A DNA stretch of 64,000 bases from Saprospiraceae bacterium (GTDB lineage: Bacteria; Bacteroidota; Bacteroidia; Chitinophagales; Saprospiraceae): the NCBI GenBank assembly GCA_020630495.1, contig JAHDBH010000005.1, positions 7,317 to 71,316 of the forward strand, written 5' to 3'. Shown here piece by piece: positions 29,110 to 39,718 of this stretch (positions are counted from its first letter, which is position 1; each line of letters opens with the position of its first letter). A program made the position numbers and the translations under genes. The notes under the pieces were generated by a model that had not been told where the DNA came from, did not search any database, and saw only the letters and a list, made by a program, of their open reading frames with translations.

Positions 29110-30036
29110 TTGTCTAGAGAGCAAGAACATATCCTACATCTCATCGTGAACACTGACAATCATACTCCCTGGGACCCCACTCCCGATTTTACCGCCGCAG
29201 AGCTACAAGCTATCTACGAGGCTACCGCTGATGTACAGCCTATGCCTTCAGTAGATCTAGACGCAGCATGGGAGTCCTTTCGGACAAATGCCTCTGTAGA
29301 CAGACATCCTCAGCGCATCTGGTTAAAAATTGCCGCCAGCCTCTTGATACTCATCACTGTAGGTCTCGCGAGCACCACATGGGCCTCCCGCGATGGTTAT
29401 CAATATGTGGAAGCTAAGCAGACACAGTCTCTTACGCTACCTGATAAGAGTGAGGTATCCCTCAAAAAATCGAGCAAGATCAGCTATCCAAAGAGATTTG
29501 GTAAGGAGCGGCTCGTATCACTAGAGGGTGAAGCATTTTTTGATATTGAAAAGGCTGCAGATCCGTTCATCGTTTCGGCAGGAGATGTCAAGGTAACCGT
29601 GCTTGGTACTGAGTTCCTCGTACGAGAGTCTGATGCAGGCGATGTGGATGTTGCTGTGCGTGAGGGAAAAGTACGTGTAGAAAGCCCTGATGGCTCTGTG
29701 GTAATTCTCACGGCAGGTGATAAAGTGAGCTACAGTAAAGATTCTGCTACGCTTGGCGACAAGACACCCTCCGCCCAGGAGTGGTCATGGGCTAGTGGTC
29801 AGCTAGTATTTATGGATGAGCCGCTCAGCAAAGTCATCGATGCTATCTCAGAGCACTACGATGTAGAGATTACTCTAGGCAAGAGCAGGATGCTTGATTG
29901 CCCCTTCACAAGTTCGCTTCCGATCAAGGATGCCAAGATCGAGGATCTGCTTCAAAGCATAGCTCTGGTGATGGACATGAAGGTCAAGTCACAGTCGAGC
30001 TCATCTTTCCACTTATCTGGTGGCTACTGCAAGTAG
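29110..30036 (+). CDS. FecR family anti-sigma factor
   Basis: LPDKSEVSLKKSSKISYPKRFGKERLVSLEGEAFFDI, VTVLGTEFLVR, VREGKVRV. Confidence 0.92.
   Translation: MSREQEHILHLIVNTDNHTPWDPTPDFTAAELQAIYEATADVQPMPSVDLDAAWESFRTNASVDRHPQRIWLKIAASLLILITVGLASTTWASRDGYQYVEAKQTQSLTLPDKSEVSLKKSSKISYPKRFGKERLVSLEGEAFFDIEKAADPFIVSAGDVKVTVLGTEFLVRESDAGDVDVAVREGKVRVESPDGSVVILTAGDKVSYSKDSATLGDKTPSAQEWSWASGQLVFMDEPLSKVIDAISEHYDVEITLGKSRMLDCPFTSSLPIKDAKIEDLLQSIALVMDMKVKSQSSSSFHLSGGYCK
29274..29290 (-). repeat. Dispersed hairpin motif: CATTT-GTCC-GAAA-GGAC
   Basis: Plus strand GTCCTTTCGGACAAATG. Confidence 0.85.
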
Positions 30037-30118
30037 ATCGTCTGTGCGCATGTAATCATCTTGCGTCCCTCTAGAGCAAGCTACTGCATAGGATCTGCTG
30101 AGGGCTCATAAAATTTTG

Positions 30119-32776
30119 ATGCACCTTTGGAGCATGAGTGTTTCACGCTTATATGCTGTATTCCTTATCGTGATCTTGGTCTGTGTAGGTGGTCTAGTAT
30201 CGGCACAGCAAGCGGCTGACGCTCCCATAGATTTCAGCGCTACAGAGGAGGAGCTTTCCTCGGTCATCTTGCGGCTGAGTCAAGAGTCTGGTGTAAATAT
30301 CGCTTACTCCAGCAAGAGTCTTCCTGATATACCCAGTGTCAGCTACAGCGCCAGTGGCAAGTCAACCATTGATATCCTCTCAGATCTACTATCAGGACAG
30401 GGATTTGCCATAGAGCGCGTGGGAAGCGGTCTAGTACTCATACCAGTGGTGGATATCAATAATACCTACGTCATCAGCGGCTATGTCAAGAATGTATCTA
30501 CAGGTGAAAGCCTCGTAAATGCTCATATCGTAGATCTGGCCTCGCAGCGCGGCAGTTTTACCAATGACTTTGGATTTTTTACATTGCGCCTGCGCAGGGG
30601 AGATCGTGACCTGAGCATCAGCTATCTCGGCTATGCAGAGGAGCTCCGCACAGTAGAACTAGAGGAGGACGAGTTCATCACATTCCAGTTGACCCCTAGT
30701 GTAGAGCTATCGGAGGTGGTCATATACGGTCGAGAATACTGGCAAGTATGGGAGCAATCTACTAATGCTCGCAACGTGCCTATCACAGGTCTGCGGTCTA
30801 TGACATCTCTAGGCGGCAGCGCCGATCCTATGCGATATACGCTGAGTCTTGCTGGGGTAAGTAGTAGTGCAGATGGCGTGGGCGGTATATCTGTACGCGG
30901 TGCTGATCAGCAGCACAATCTCTTCTTGATGGACGGTGTGAAAGTCTATAATCCTACTCATCTCAATGGCTTGATAAGTCTCTTCGGCGATAGATATATT
31001 AAGAGCGCACGCTTCTACAAGACTGCTGGACCCGCACGCTACCAAGGGGCTCTTGCCTCCGTGCTAGATGTACGTACACATGACGGAAATCGCAAATCGT
31101 GGAATTTTCACGCGGATGCTGATTTACTATCCGGAGCTCTCACTGCCGAGGGCCCCTTACAGCAAGATAAAAGTAGCCTAGTGATGAGCGCGAGATATGG
31201 TTGGGTGCAGCCTTTCGTACGGCAGAGCGCCCGCGCAAGTGAGGAGGTCCGTGATCTCGAGGTAGGATTTCATGACTTATTTCTTAAGACCAGCTTTACA
31301 GTAGGGCCTCGGTCAGATCTTTTCTTTATGTTCTACTCTGGTGGCGACACATACAGTAATGACCGCAGCAGTGTCTTTCTAGGAGAATCTACGCGTATCA
31401 CAGCAGAAGATTTTACCCAGCTATCATGGGGTAATCGACTAGCCAGTGCCAGATGGGCGCAGCGATTCAGTCGACAGTCATTTGGTCGCTTGACCTTGAG
31501 CTATAGCGCTTATGAGCAAGAGTTTGCTGAGAGCGAAATCACGATAGATAGAGATAGAGTGACAGGTGATCTTCTAGGTAGGTCGCAGTTGTCCACAGAC
31601 GGACTGTCAGAGATAGAAGATATAGGACTACAATATGATCTTGAAGTGGATATAGAGGGTGCTCAGCGCTTGGCCATGGGCGTACAGCTGGTGCGACACT
31701 CCTTTGCTCCTGGTCTCCTCACACGTACTGCTAATGGCACAGATCTAGACCCCATAGACATAGAAGTCATACGGGCTGAAAACGAGTCCTATGATTTCAC
31801 GGAGCTGGCAGCATATCTTGAGGACGAATGGTCATGGGATGACCAATTGACAGTGCAGCTCGGGATCAATGCATCATTATTTCCCGTGGGTAGCAAGCGT
31901 CACTGGCAGTTCAATCCAAGAGTAAATCTGGACTGGAGGATCAGTGAGAAGATAAGTCTATACGCCAATGCGAGTCGCGCTAGCCAGTATTTTCATTTAC
32001 TGCAGACGTCGTCTTTTGGACTGCCATCAGACTCATGGGTGCCGCTTACAGAAGACATTGCACCACAGACATCATGGACGCTGGGTGGATCTATCAATTT
32101 TCTGCTGGGTGATCATCAGATCAATCTGGGAGGATACTATCGCCAGCTCAGAGATCTCGTAACTCTACGAGAAGGTAGTATAGCAGGCATCAGAGGTGTG
32201 GTAAATATAGATCGCTGGGAATCTCTCATCGCTGTGGGCGAAGGAGAAGGACGCGGCCTGGAGCTCGAGTGGCTCAAGAGCGGTCGCAAGCTACGATGGA
32301 CACTTAGCTATACATTCAGCGAATCTACCAGGAAATTCGATGAGATCAACAGAGGGAGAACATTCTTTGATGATCAGGATAGGCCTCATCGCTTACAGGC
32401 GCAGGTGCTTTACAGACTGAGCGGCAGGCTAGAGCTCTCCTCGGCACTGCAGTGGATGACTGGTACTCCCTATACATTTCCTGTAGGTGAGCAGGTCATA
32501 GTGGATCCCGAGACGGGTACCATCGTGAGACTTCCGATTATCGAGTCTCGAAATGGCGTCCGACTGCCTGATTACAGGCGCATAGATATGGGGGTGAATT
32601 ACCGAGTGAGCAGGGATAAAGTCGAACATTTGTTACATCTAGGTGTCTATAATTTGACAAATGCTCAGAATCCTCTGTACATCAGATACGTTGCGCAGCA
32701 GGATAGAGAGACCAGATTCACTCAGCTTTCGCTGATTCCGCTGACTCCAAGTCTTCGATATTCTGTGAGTTTTTAG
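30119..32776 (+). CDS. TonB-dependent receptor with N-terminal STN (secretin/TonB short) and carboxypeptidase-like domains (FecA-like)
   Basis: STN region IDFSATEEELSSVILRLSQESGVNIAYSSKSLP; plug GGISVRGADQQHNLFLMDGVKVYNPTHLNGL; terminal beta-strand SLRYSVSF. Confidence 0.92.
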   Translation: MHLWSMSVSRLYAVFLIVILVCVGGLVSAQQAADAPIDFSATEEELSSVILRLSQESGVNIAYSSKSLPDIPSVSYSASGKSTIDILSDLLSGQGFAIERVGSGLVLIPVVDINNTYVISGYVKNVSTGESLVNAHIVDLASQRGSFTNDFGFFTLRLRRGDRDLSISYLGYAEELRTVELEEDEFITFQLTPSVELSEVVIYGREYWQVWEQSTNARNVPITGLRSMTSLGGSADPMRYTLSLAGVSSSADGVGGISVRGADQQHNLFLMDGVKVYNPTHLNGLISLFGDRYIKSARFYKTAGPARYQGALASVLDVRTHDGNRKSWNFHADADLLSGALTAEGPLQQDKSSLVMSARYGWVQPFVRQSARASEEVRDLEVGFHDLFLKTSFTVGPRSDLFFMFYSGGDTYSNDRSSVFLGESTRITAEDFTQLSWGNRLASARWAQRFSRQSFGRLTLSYSAYEQEFAESEITIDRDRVTGDLLGRSQLSTDGLSEIEDIGLQYDLEVDIEGAQRLAMGVQLVRHSFAPGLLTRTANGTDLDPIDIEVIRAENESYDFTELAAYLEDEWSWDDQLTVQLGINASLFPVGSKRHWQFNPRVNLDWRISEKISLYANASRASQYFHLLQTSSFGLPSDSWVPLTEDIAPQTSWTLGGSINFLLGDHQINLGGYYRQLRDLVTLREGSIAGIRGVVNIDRWESLIAVGEGEGRGLELEWLKSGRKLRWTLSYTFSESTRKFDEINRGRTFFDDQDRPHRLQAQVLYRLSGRLELSSALQWMTGTPYTFPVGEQVIVDPETGTIVRLPIIESRNGVRLPDYRRIDMGVNYRVSRDKVEHLLHLGVYNLTNAQNPLYIRYVAQQDRETRFTQLSLIPLTPSLRYSVSF
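31479..31495 (+). repeat. Dispersed hairpin motif, loop variant: CATTT-GGTC-GCTT-GACC
   Basis: Stem and CATTT flank kept, loop GCTT. Confidence 0.45.
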
Positions 32777-32835
32777 TTAGATAGGTGTACTATATGAGCT
32801 AGCAAGCTTAATTTTAGCCCAAAGCCCTTGTAGTC

Positions 32836-33768
32836 GTGCGTGCATCACATGTATTTTTCATCATTTTCGTTGCCATCCTGACTGGATGCGAAGAGTCTTA
32901 CGATCCGCAGATCGAGCTAGATGAAAAGATGGTGGTGTTCTCTGATATAGCGCCCGATCGACCCATATCTCTAGGACTTACCAAGTCGATCTTGAGCACA
33001 GAGCATCCTCATGCCATACGTGACGCGGTGGTGACCTTTAGTAGTCCTAGTACTCGAGTGACCATGGATCTGGTAGATGTAGATCCTGATGATCCCAATG
33101 CACCTAGCTACATGAGTCCTGCTGCACCACTAGTGCCTGGAGAGTTACTTACGCTAGACATACAGCATGACGTGCTGCCTGATGTAAGTGCGAGCACCAC
33201 CATCCCACCAGTGATATGCCTCGATGAGCATTCTTTGGTGCTGATTGATCTGGAGACTTTGCCAAGTGGAAAATCATATTACACCTACCGAGCCAGCTAC
33301 AATGTGTCTACGGATATAGATAGAGACGTGAGAGGTCTACAGCTTATCGCATTTGCCCGAAAGGGCCAAAAAACTGTCAGCTCTGTAGGTGATACGATTC
33401 TCATATCGCATCAGGAGCAGCTACGTGTGCCTACCTCAGCTCTGAGATACTCTGATGAGTACGAGAAAGATTTCGCCCAGGGCGTGATCATATCAGCAGA
33501 GAATGTCCGTGCTCTCGACGGTAAATTGGAGCTAGAATTCACCTTGATGACCAGGGACTGGAAGGATGTACTTGTCAGTATAGGACTAGAGCTGCGCTCA
33601 CTGTCAGACGAGTACTATCACTATCACAGACAGCTGTCTAGAGCGCTCAGCAGCGGCCGCATGGACAATGTCTATCAGGTGCCAGTGACAGATGAGTCAA
33701 ATGTGAAGTCTGGCTACGGCAGCTTTGCTGCGTACAATTATTGCCAAGACGAGATCTCTGTCCGCTAA
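32836..33768 (+). CDS. DUF4249-family lipoprotein
   Basis: Lipobox VAILTGCEESYDP; LDIQHDVLPDVSASTTIP typical of DUF4249; follows the TonB receptor. Confidence 0.75.
   Translation: MRASHVFFIIFVAILTGCEESYDPQIELDEKMVVFSDIAPDRPISLGLTKSILSTEHPHAIRDAVVTFSSPSTRVTMDLVDVDPDDPNAPSYMSPAAPLVPGELLTLDIQHDVLPDVSASTTIPPVICLDEHSLVLIDLETLPSGKSYYTYRASYNVSTDIDRDVRGLQLIAFARKGQKTVSSVGDTILISHQEQLRVPTSALRYSDEYEKDFAQGVIISAENVRALDGKLELEFTLMTRDWKDVLVSIGLELRSLSDEYYHYHRQLSRALSSGRMDNVYQVPVTDESNVKSGYGSFAAYNYCQDEISVR
33350..33366 (+). repeat. Dispersed hairpin motif: CATTT-GCCC-GAAA-GGGC
   Basis: Direct read; followed by CAAAAA. Confidence 0.85.
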
Positions 33769-34035
33769 TTCATTTCGCCATTTTTTTTCACTGCGTCTCT
33801 CACCACGAGTCAGTGAGACAGTTGACCTTGCTGTAGAACTCGCATGATAGTGCTGATCAGGACTTGAAAATTACGAGCGAGAATGAGCATGCCTTTCTGA
33901 CAAATCATGGATAGACTCTGGCTTTACCCCTAGTCCTGTGACTAAGATCGCAAACATTCTGTGCTCTCAATTTCCAAAGCAAGCATCATGAGTCACATAG
34001 CTCAGTCCATGCGTGATACTACATTGAGGTGGGCC

Positions 34036-35091
34036 TCATTGATCAGGTGCTTTGTCTTCCTTGACTGGCTCAGCGGGATCATCCTCGGGTAGCGTGTAAT
34101 TCTTGCTTTTCTTACCAAATACACTCACGTTGACATATCGCTTAGGATTGAGTCGAAAGTCTTGTAGCAATAAGCTCAGCTCTGTGCTTGTTTCGTTCAG
34201 ATTATTGTACAGGCTGCGATCGTTCATCATGAGGCCTAGCGTGCCATCATTGCCGTCGAGCTTGGTCAGTATGCTGTTGAGATTGTCTACAGTCGCACTG
34301 CTGTTTTCGATGGTAGTTTCTAGAGTGCCTACGGCGTCTTTGATGCTACTCAGAGATTCGTCTGTGAGGCTCAGTGTCTTATCGAGGTCAAGTCCTTTAA
34401 GACTTGTGGAGAAGCTGCTCATATTTCTTATCATGGTTCCCATTTCTTCCTCATTATCAGCGAGCGTAGTTGTGATTTTATTGAGATTTCGCAGTGATAC
34501 TCCGAGCTGAGCGGTGATGGCTCCGAGGTCACTGTCGAGTTGGGATGTGATGCTAGCAAGATTAGAAGTGATGGTGCCTAGATCTCCGAGATTCAGCGAG
34601 CTCGAGTCACCTCCCATGGCGCCGCCGACGGCTTCTTTGACTCTGCTCGTGATATCTTCTATGTTGTCATCGCCGAGCATACTCTCTATGAGTCCCTTAT
34701 TTTCTCCTCTCAGAAAATCGCCATCCTCAGCACAGTTATCTCCGTTGCACGGACCGTCGTACACCAGATAGAGCTCCTTTCCTCCTACGATGGATGTGCT
34801 ACGGATAGCAGCGATTGCATCCTTGGGTATGCGATATTGGCTTTCGATGATCATCTCTACGATGATGCGCTCGTTAGTCTCTGGATCCAGATATACATCT
34901 GTGACTGTTCCTACTTGTAGTCCACGTATCAGCACAGGGCTGCTCGAAGTGAGCTTGTCTACCTGAGAGTAGCTCGCATAGAATGTATTGTCGGTAGTCA
35001 AGAGATTTTGTCCCTTGATGAATTTATAGCCCCAGATGGATAGGGCAATGATGATGATGGCAAATATGCCGATTTTCAATTCCTTTGTCAT
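34036..35091 (-). CDS. MlaD/MCE-family lipid transport protein
   Basis: TKELKIGIFAIIIIALSIWGYKFIKGQNLL; YSQVDKLTSSSPVLIRGLQVGTVTDVYLD MCE domain. Confidence 0.92.
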   Translation of the reverse strand: MTKELKIGIFAIIIIALSIWGYKFIKGQNLLTTDNTFYASYSQVDKLTSSSPVLIRGLQVGTVTDVYLDPETNERIIVEMIIESQYRIPKDAIAAIRSTSIVGGKELYLVYDGPCNGDNCAEDGDFLRGENKGLIESMLGDDNIEDITSRVKEAVGGAMGGDSSSLNLGDLGTITSNLASITSQLDSDLGAITAQLGVSLRNLNKITTTLADNEEEMGTMIRNMSSFSTSLKGLDLDKTLSLTDESLSSIKDAVGTLETTIENSSATVDNLNSILTKLDGNDGTLGLMMNDRSLYNNLNETSTELSLLLQDFRLNPKRYVNVSVFGKKSKNYTLPEDDPAEPVKEDKAPDQ

Positions 35092-35315
35092 GTGATCTCA
35101 ATCTTTGAACTGCTAAGGTCTGCTTTTCAAAATTGTTTACTTGTAAAGTGCTGCAAGGTGCGAGCTTACATGCTATCCACGGTATGGGCATTTCCCATGT
35201 GAAGTTGCTCAGAGATGGTGAGGAGGTCATGGTGCATGGAGGTGTCAGATGTTAAAGTTCCTCGCCTACGGGGATATTTGCACGTCTACTGGAATATAGA
35301 AGTCTCTATCCCCGT

Positions 35316-38009
35316 TTGCCTATGGTCATGCGCCCTTATCATCTGATTCTCCTCCTGCTGCCTGTCTGCTCTCTGGCTCAGATACCGGATACCGTGGTGA
35401 GTCAAGAGCTGAGCGTACTGTCGAGGGCTATGTCAGATAGTATATCTCTACCGATCGGCACCCCGGGAACTGCTGATGTACTGGATGATGAAGTGATCAG
35501 CTACAGCAGAGATACGGCCTACCTAGATGCTACCGGTAAGCAACTTCATCTCAAAGGTGATGCACGGGTACAGTATCAAGGCAGCGAGCTCAGAGCGGAT
35601 TATATTATCGTGGATCTAGAGAAGAGCATAGCCACGGCACAGGGCTTGCCAGACAGCACAGGCAAGATGGCGGGTCTACCTATATTTAATAAAGAGGGTA
35701 GAGAATTCACGGCAGAGAGGATCACATTTAACTTCAAGACAGAAAAAGGTAAGATCACAGATATACGCACGCGTGAGCAGGATATCTATATCCTTGGTGA
35801 GGATACTAAGTATGTGAGTGCTGGCTCGGAAGGGTCGATAGAAGACGGCGACGCTGTCTACATCAAGAATGGGGAATTTACCACTTGCGACCACCCAGAA
35901 CCACACTATGCGCTTAAGTCCACCAAGATCAAGACTGTGCTAGATAAAGTCGCCGTCACAGGCCCTGCTAATCTACAGATCAGCAGAGTGCCTACACCAG
36001 TGTGGTTGCCTTTTGGGTTTTTTCCTCTGACCAGTGCAGAGTCAAGCGGTCTCATCTTTCCTCGGGACTATGAGTATAGCGAAGAACTTGGATTTGGCCT
36101 GAGAAATATCGGATACTATTTCCCGATTAATGATCAGATGGACCTTACCTTGACCACGGATATCTATTTCAATGGCACATTCGCTGCCAGGACAAATTAC
36201 CGGTATAAGAAGCGATACAAATACAACGGTGGATTAAATCTCAGCTTTCGCAGCCAAAATCAGGAAGTGATCATCAATGATACTCTTGGCAATAGACGTA
36301 TCAATAGCTTCGGTGTCACCTGGAGACATGCACAGGATGCCAAGGCGCATCCTACCAGATCATTTAGCGGTGATATAAATTTTCAAACCAACAATAATGC
36401 ACGACGTACCTATAATGATGCCCGCTCGGTATCTAATAATATCGTCAGGTCCAATGTGAACTTCACCCAACGCTTTCCTGGAAAACCTTATAGTTTTTCT
36501 GCTAGTCTCAATCATTCTCAAAATAACAACACACGCGAAGTATCGATAACTTTTCCTCAGCTAGATTTCCGTATGCAGCGCATATTTCCTCTCAAGCGCA
36601 AGAAGCGTATAGGTCCTGAGAAGTGGTACGAGAAGACTAGTTTCCAATATAGTGCCAATGCTAAGAATCGATTCATTGCCTCTGATTCCACCTTATTTAC
36701 GGAGCAGACACTGCGTGACGCGCGATTTGGATTACAACATAGTGCTAACACCCAGCTCAACTTAAAGGTATTTAAGTACTTTACATTCACGCCATCTATA
36801 GACTACGAGGAGACTTATTTTTCTCATACCCGACTACAGACGCTGTCTGATGAGCTGGTAGTAGACGTCACACGGGACACTCTCATAGATGGAAGCGTGG
36901 TCACGACACGCGATACGACATTCGGCGTGTTGACAGATATGGTCGATCCTGGTATCGCTGCGTACAGAGATGTCAGCTTGCGAGCGAGTCTGAATACACA
37001 GCTCTTCGGCACCTTACAGTTCAAGAAGGGCTGGCTACGAGGTATCCGTCACAGTATCCGTCCTAATGTCTCCTTCACTTACAGACCCGATCAGACTACA
37101 GAACAGCGAGACTACGAGCGTCGCGTATTGACAGATCTGCGACCTGAATTTGCAGACACGCTCGTCTACAACAAATTTCGTCTGGATAATCAGCTCTACA
37201 ATGTCAATCCCGTAGACAAGCAGATGTCCCTGGGATATGGTGTAAGTAATAATATCGAGGCCAAGTACTGGTCTAAGAAAGACTCCAGCTTTAAGAAGCT
37301 AAAGCTGATCAACAATCTCAATTTTAGCGGAAGCTACAACTTTGCCGCTGACTCGCTCAATTTTTCTAATCTTGCTGGAGGTGGAAGTACCACACTGCTT
37401 AAGGGGGTCAGTACCATCACTTATCGTGCCAGCTGGAGCTACTACGCTCTGGGCGAAAATGGTAGACCCATCGATAGACTGTACTACCAGACGACTGGTA
37501 AGCCGCTTCGATTTGCGGGTGCCACCGTAGGAGTGCGGACATCCATTAATGCCCGTACACTTAAGGCACTCTTTAAGAAAGATGAAGGCGATAGGAGTAG
37601 CGCCTCTAGAAATTCCACATCAAGACGCGGAGCACCCAAACAGGATGATCTGGTAAGCCTTCTTCAGGGTCTGTCCCTAGAGCACAATTACAGCGTGGCA
37701 TGGATAGCTGGTCAGGATAGCACCACCTCAGAAGTACGGACTAATATCCTGAGCTGCCGCATCAGTAGATTGCAGGTCACACCCAACTGGAATCTGAGAG
37801 TAGGAAACATAGGCTATAATTTTCTGCGTGATCAGCTCACGTTCCCAGATTTTGGTGTGTATCGCGATTTGCATTGTTGGGAGCTGGGTATGGATTGGCA
37901 GCCATTTAGGGGCACATTTAACTTTTATATCAGGGTCAAACCATCTTCCTTCTCCTTCCTCAATCTACCGTATAGAAGAAATAATGTTGACGGGCCGCTC
38001 AATTTCTAG
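35316..38009 (+). CDS. LptD-like LPS assembly outer membrane protein
   Basis: OstA-like LKGDARVQYQGSELRADYIIVDLEKSIATA; WLPFGFFPLTSAESSGLIFPRDY; large beta-barrel; start likely at Met 35322. Confidence 0.88.
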   Translation: MPMVMRPYHLILLLLPVCSLAQIPDTVVSQELSVLSRAMSDSISLPIGTPGTADVLDDEVISYSRDTAYLDATGKQLHLKGDARVQYQGSELRADYIIVDLEKSIATAQGLPDSTGKMAGLPIFNKEGREFTAERITFNFKTEKGKITDIRTREQDIYILGEDTKYVSAGSEGSIEDGDAVYIKNGEFTTCDHPEPHYALKSTKIKTVLDKVAVTGPANLQISRVPTPVWLPFGFFPLTSAESSGLIFPRDYEYSEELGFGLRNIGYYFPINDQMDLTLTTDIYFNGTFAARTNYRYKKRYKYNGGLNLSFRSQNQEVIINDTLGNRRINSFGVTWRHAQDAKAHPTRSFSGDINFQTNNNARRTYNDARSVSNNIVRSNVNFTQRFPGKPYSFSASLNHSQNNNTREVSITFPQLDFRMQRIFPLKRKKRIGPEKWYEKTSFQYSANAKNRFIASDSTLFTEQTLRDARFGLQHSANTQLNLKVFKYFTFTPSIDYEETYFSHTRLQTLSDELVVDVTRDTLIDGSVVTTRDTTFGVLTDMVDPGIAAYRDVSLRASLNTQLFGTLQFKKGWLRGIRHSIRPNVSFTYRPDQTTEQRDYERRVLTDLRPEFADTLVYNKFRLDNQLYNVNPVDKQMSLGYGVSNNIEAKYWSKKDSSFKKLKLINNLNFSGSYNFAADSLNFSNLAGGGSTTLLKGVSTITYRASWSYYALGENGRPIDRLYYQTTGKPLRFAGATVGVRTSINARTLKALFKKDEGDRSSASRNSTSRRGAPKQDDLVSLLQGLSLEHNYSVAWIAGQDSTTSEVRTNILSCRISRLQVTPNWNLRVGNIGYNFLRDQLTFPDFGVYRDLHCWELGMDWQPFRGTFNFYIRVKPSSFSFLNLPYRRNNVDGPLNF

Positions 38010-39718
38010 CGTGACCCACGATAAAGAGCACTGAAATATGCCTTGAGGTACTTTTCGCTCATCACATGCTGAGTATCCATCTCGAGTAGGGCACACTGAT
38101 CTACTTCTTCATAGAGCCATGTGAGACCTTCACTAGTGGAGACCGAGCTGTCACACTTTCGATAGTTTATCTTGTGATGATCACATAGTTGTCTAGCATC
38201 TCGCTTATGCGCTGTGACAAAGTAGTCTTCCAGTTGATCGGTCGTATCTGGACCATCAATGATGCGAAAGATGCCACCGCCGCCATTATTGACTAGGATA
38301 ATCCGTAGATTCTGAGGGAGATAATGGTGCCAGTAGGCATTGCTGTCATAGAAGAAACTGATGTCTCCAGTGAGCAAAGTGACAATCCTATCTGGCGCAG
38401 CGATGGCCGCACCCACGGCTGTAGAACTAGATCCGTCTATGCCGCTCACGCCGCGATTTGATCGAAAGATCACATCCTCCTTCTGGGAGAACAGTTGCGC
38501 ATACCGCACAGGGCTACTATTTGCCAGGTGTACTTCTCCATCTGCTGGAATCGCCTGGAATATCAGATGCATAGCGCACATATCACACCAGTCTATAGTC
38601 CTGAGATGCTCCACGTGGACTGACTCAAGTAATTGATGACGGTCATACCAACTCAGACCATAGTCCGCTTCAGAACTCACAGCCGGCATCGATCTGATCT
38701 CCTCTAGGATTATAGAGTACTGATAGGCGAGCAAGGCTGTCAGTTTTTGATATCGATCTTTCCCAGGGATCTCGTTGGTAATTTGCCAGTGCTCACAATC
38801 AGGCGCCTCTTGCAGAAATTTTCTGAGCTTTTTACTGATGATAGCTTGCCCAAGAGTGAGTAATAGATGGGGATAGTAATCTGCAATCTCGCTTTTATCA
38901 AGGGACATGAGGAAGCGGTCTATGCATGGAATGCCTATATCGGATGGGACATTGGATGTGCACTCAGTCAGGATGACCACTGATGGGTCTTCTGATATAG
39001 ATCGCAATAGATCCCATAGTAGTGGGTCAGGCTCTAGCTGCCCTACCACGATCATCTTGCGCGCATGGGTGCTCCATGTCTGCGCTAGACCGTGCTCAGC
39101 TAGGACTGAAGGGATAGCTGATCCACTAGTCGATGCATATCTACGCATGACCTTCACATCTGCGAAGTCGTAGTCTTGGGTGTGCTCATAAAGAGGTTCA
39201 TGAAACGGAACATTGATATGCACAGGCCCAGGCGTATGTGCCCGAGCAGTGATGAGAGCCTCATTGATCATGCGATCTATATGCCACAGGTCTGTGGGGG
39301 AATGTGGCTCGGATGGAAGCTGATAGCTCGCTTTGATGTAGTTATTGTAGACATTTCTTTGATCCATTGATTGGCCAGCTCCCTGATCTATCCAGGCCTC
39401 AGGTCTATCTGCCGTGATGACCAGTAGGGGTATGCCTTGATGATAGGCTTCTACGATGGCGGGGGCATAATTGATAGCTGCACTGCCAGATGTACATGCA
39501 ATAGCGACTGTCTCACCAGTAGTCAGAGCCATGCCCATGGCTATGAATGCAGCTGCTCTCTCATCAGGAACGACTCTGCACTCGATCTCCTGGATAGCAT
39601 GGAAAGCAATGACCAAAGGGGCATTACGCGATCCAGGAGAGAATACCATTTGCCTCACGCCATGGCGCGAGGCTATATAAGCGAGTCGCTGCGCAGTGTC
39701 CTTCTTGCTGTACTTCAT
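38006..39718 (-). CDS. menD: 2-succinyl-5-enolpyruvyl-6-hydroxy-3-cyclohexene-1-carboxylate synthase
   Basis: FSPGSRNAPLVIAFH, DERAAAFIAMGMAL, SRGVSGIDGSSSTAVGAA, LVNNGGGGIF; start moved to 39718. Confidence 0.95.
   Translation of the reverse strand: MKYSKKDTAQRLAYIASRHGVRQMVFSPGSRNAPLVIAFHAIQEIECRVVPDERAAAFIAMGMALTTGETVAIACTSGSAAINYAPAIVEAYHQGIPLLVITADRPEAWIDQGAGQSMDQRNVYNNYIKASYQLPSEPHSPTDLWHIDRMINEALITARAHTPGPVHINVPFHEPLYEHTQDYDFADVKVMRRYASTSGSAIPSVLAEHGLAQTWSTHARKMIVVGQLEPDPLLWDLLRSISEDPSVVILTECTSNVPSDIGIPCIDRFLMSLDKSEIADYYPHLLLTLGQAIISKKLRKFLQEAPDCEHWQITNEIPGKDRYQKLTALLAYQYSIILEEIRSMPAVSSEADYGLSWYDRHQLLESVHVEHLRTIDWCDMCAMHLIFQAIPADGEVHLANSSPVRYAQLFSQKEDVIFRSNRGVSGIDGSSSTAVGAAIAAPDRIVTLLTGDISFFYDSNAYWHHYLPQNLRIILVNNGGGGIFRIIDGPDTTDQLEDYFVTAHKRDARQLCDHHKINYRKCDSSVSTSEGLTWLYEEVDQCALLEMDTQHVMSEKYLKAYFSALYRGSR

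Noticed and set aside
34147-34162. AGTCGAAAGTC resembling the hairpin core
   Set aside because: Arms are not complementary and the CATTT flank is missing
34103-34510. 135-aa plus ORF, Leu/Ser-rich
   Set aside because: Antisense shadow of the MlaD gene
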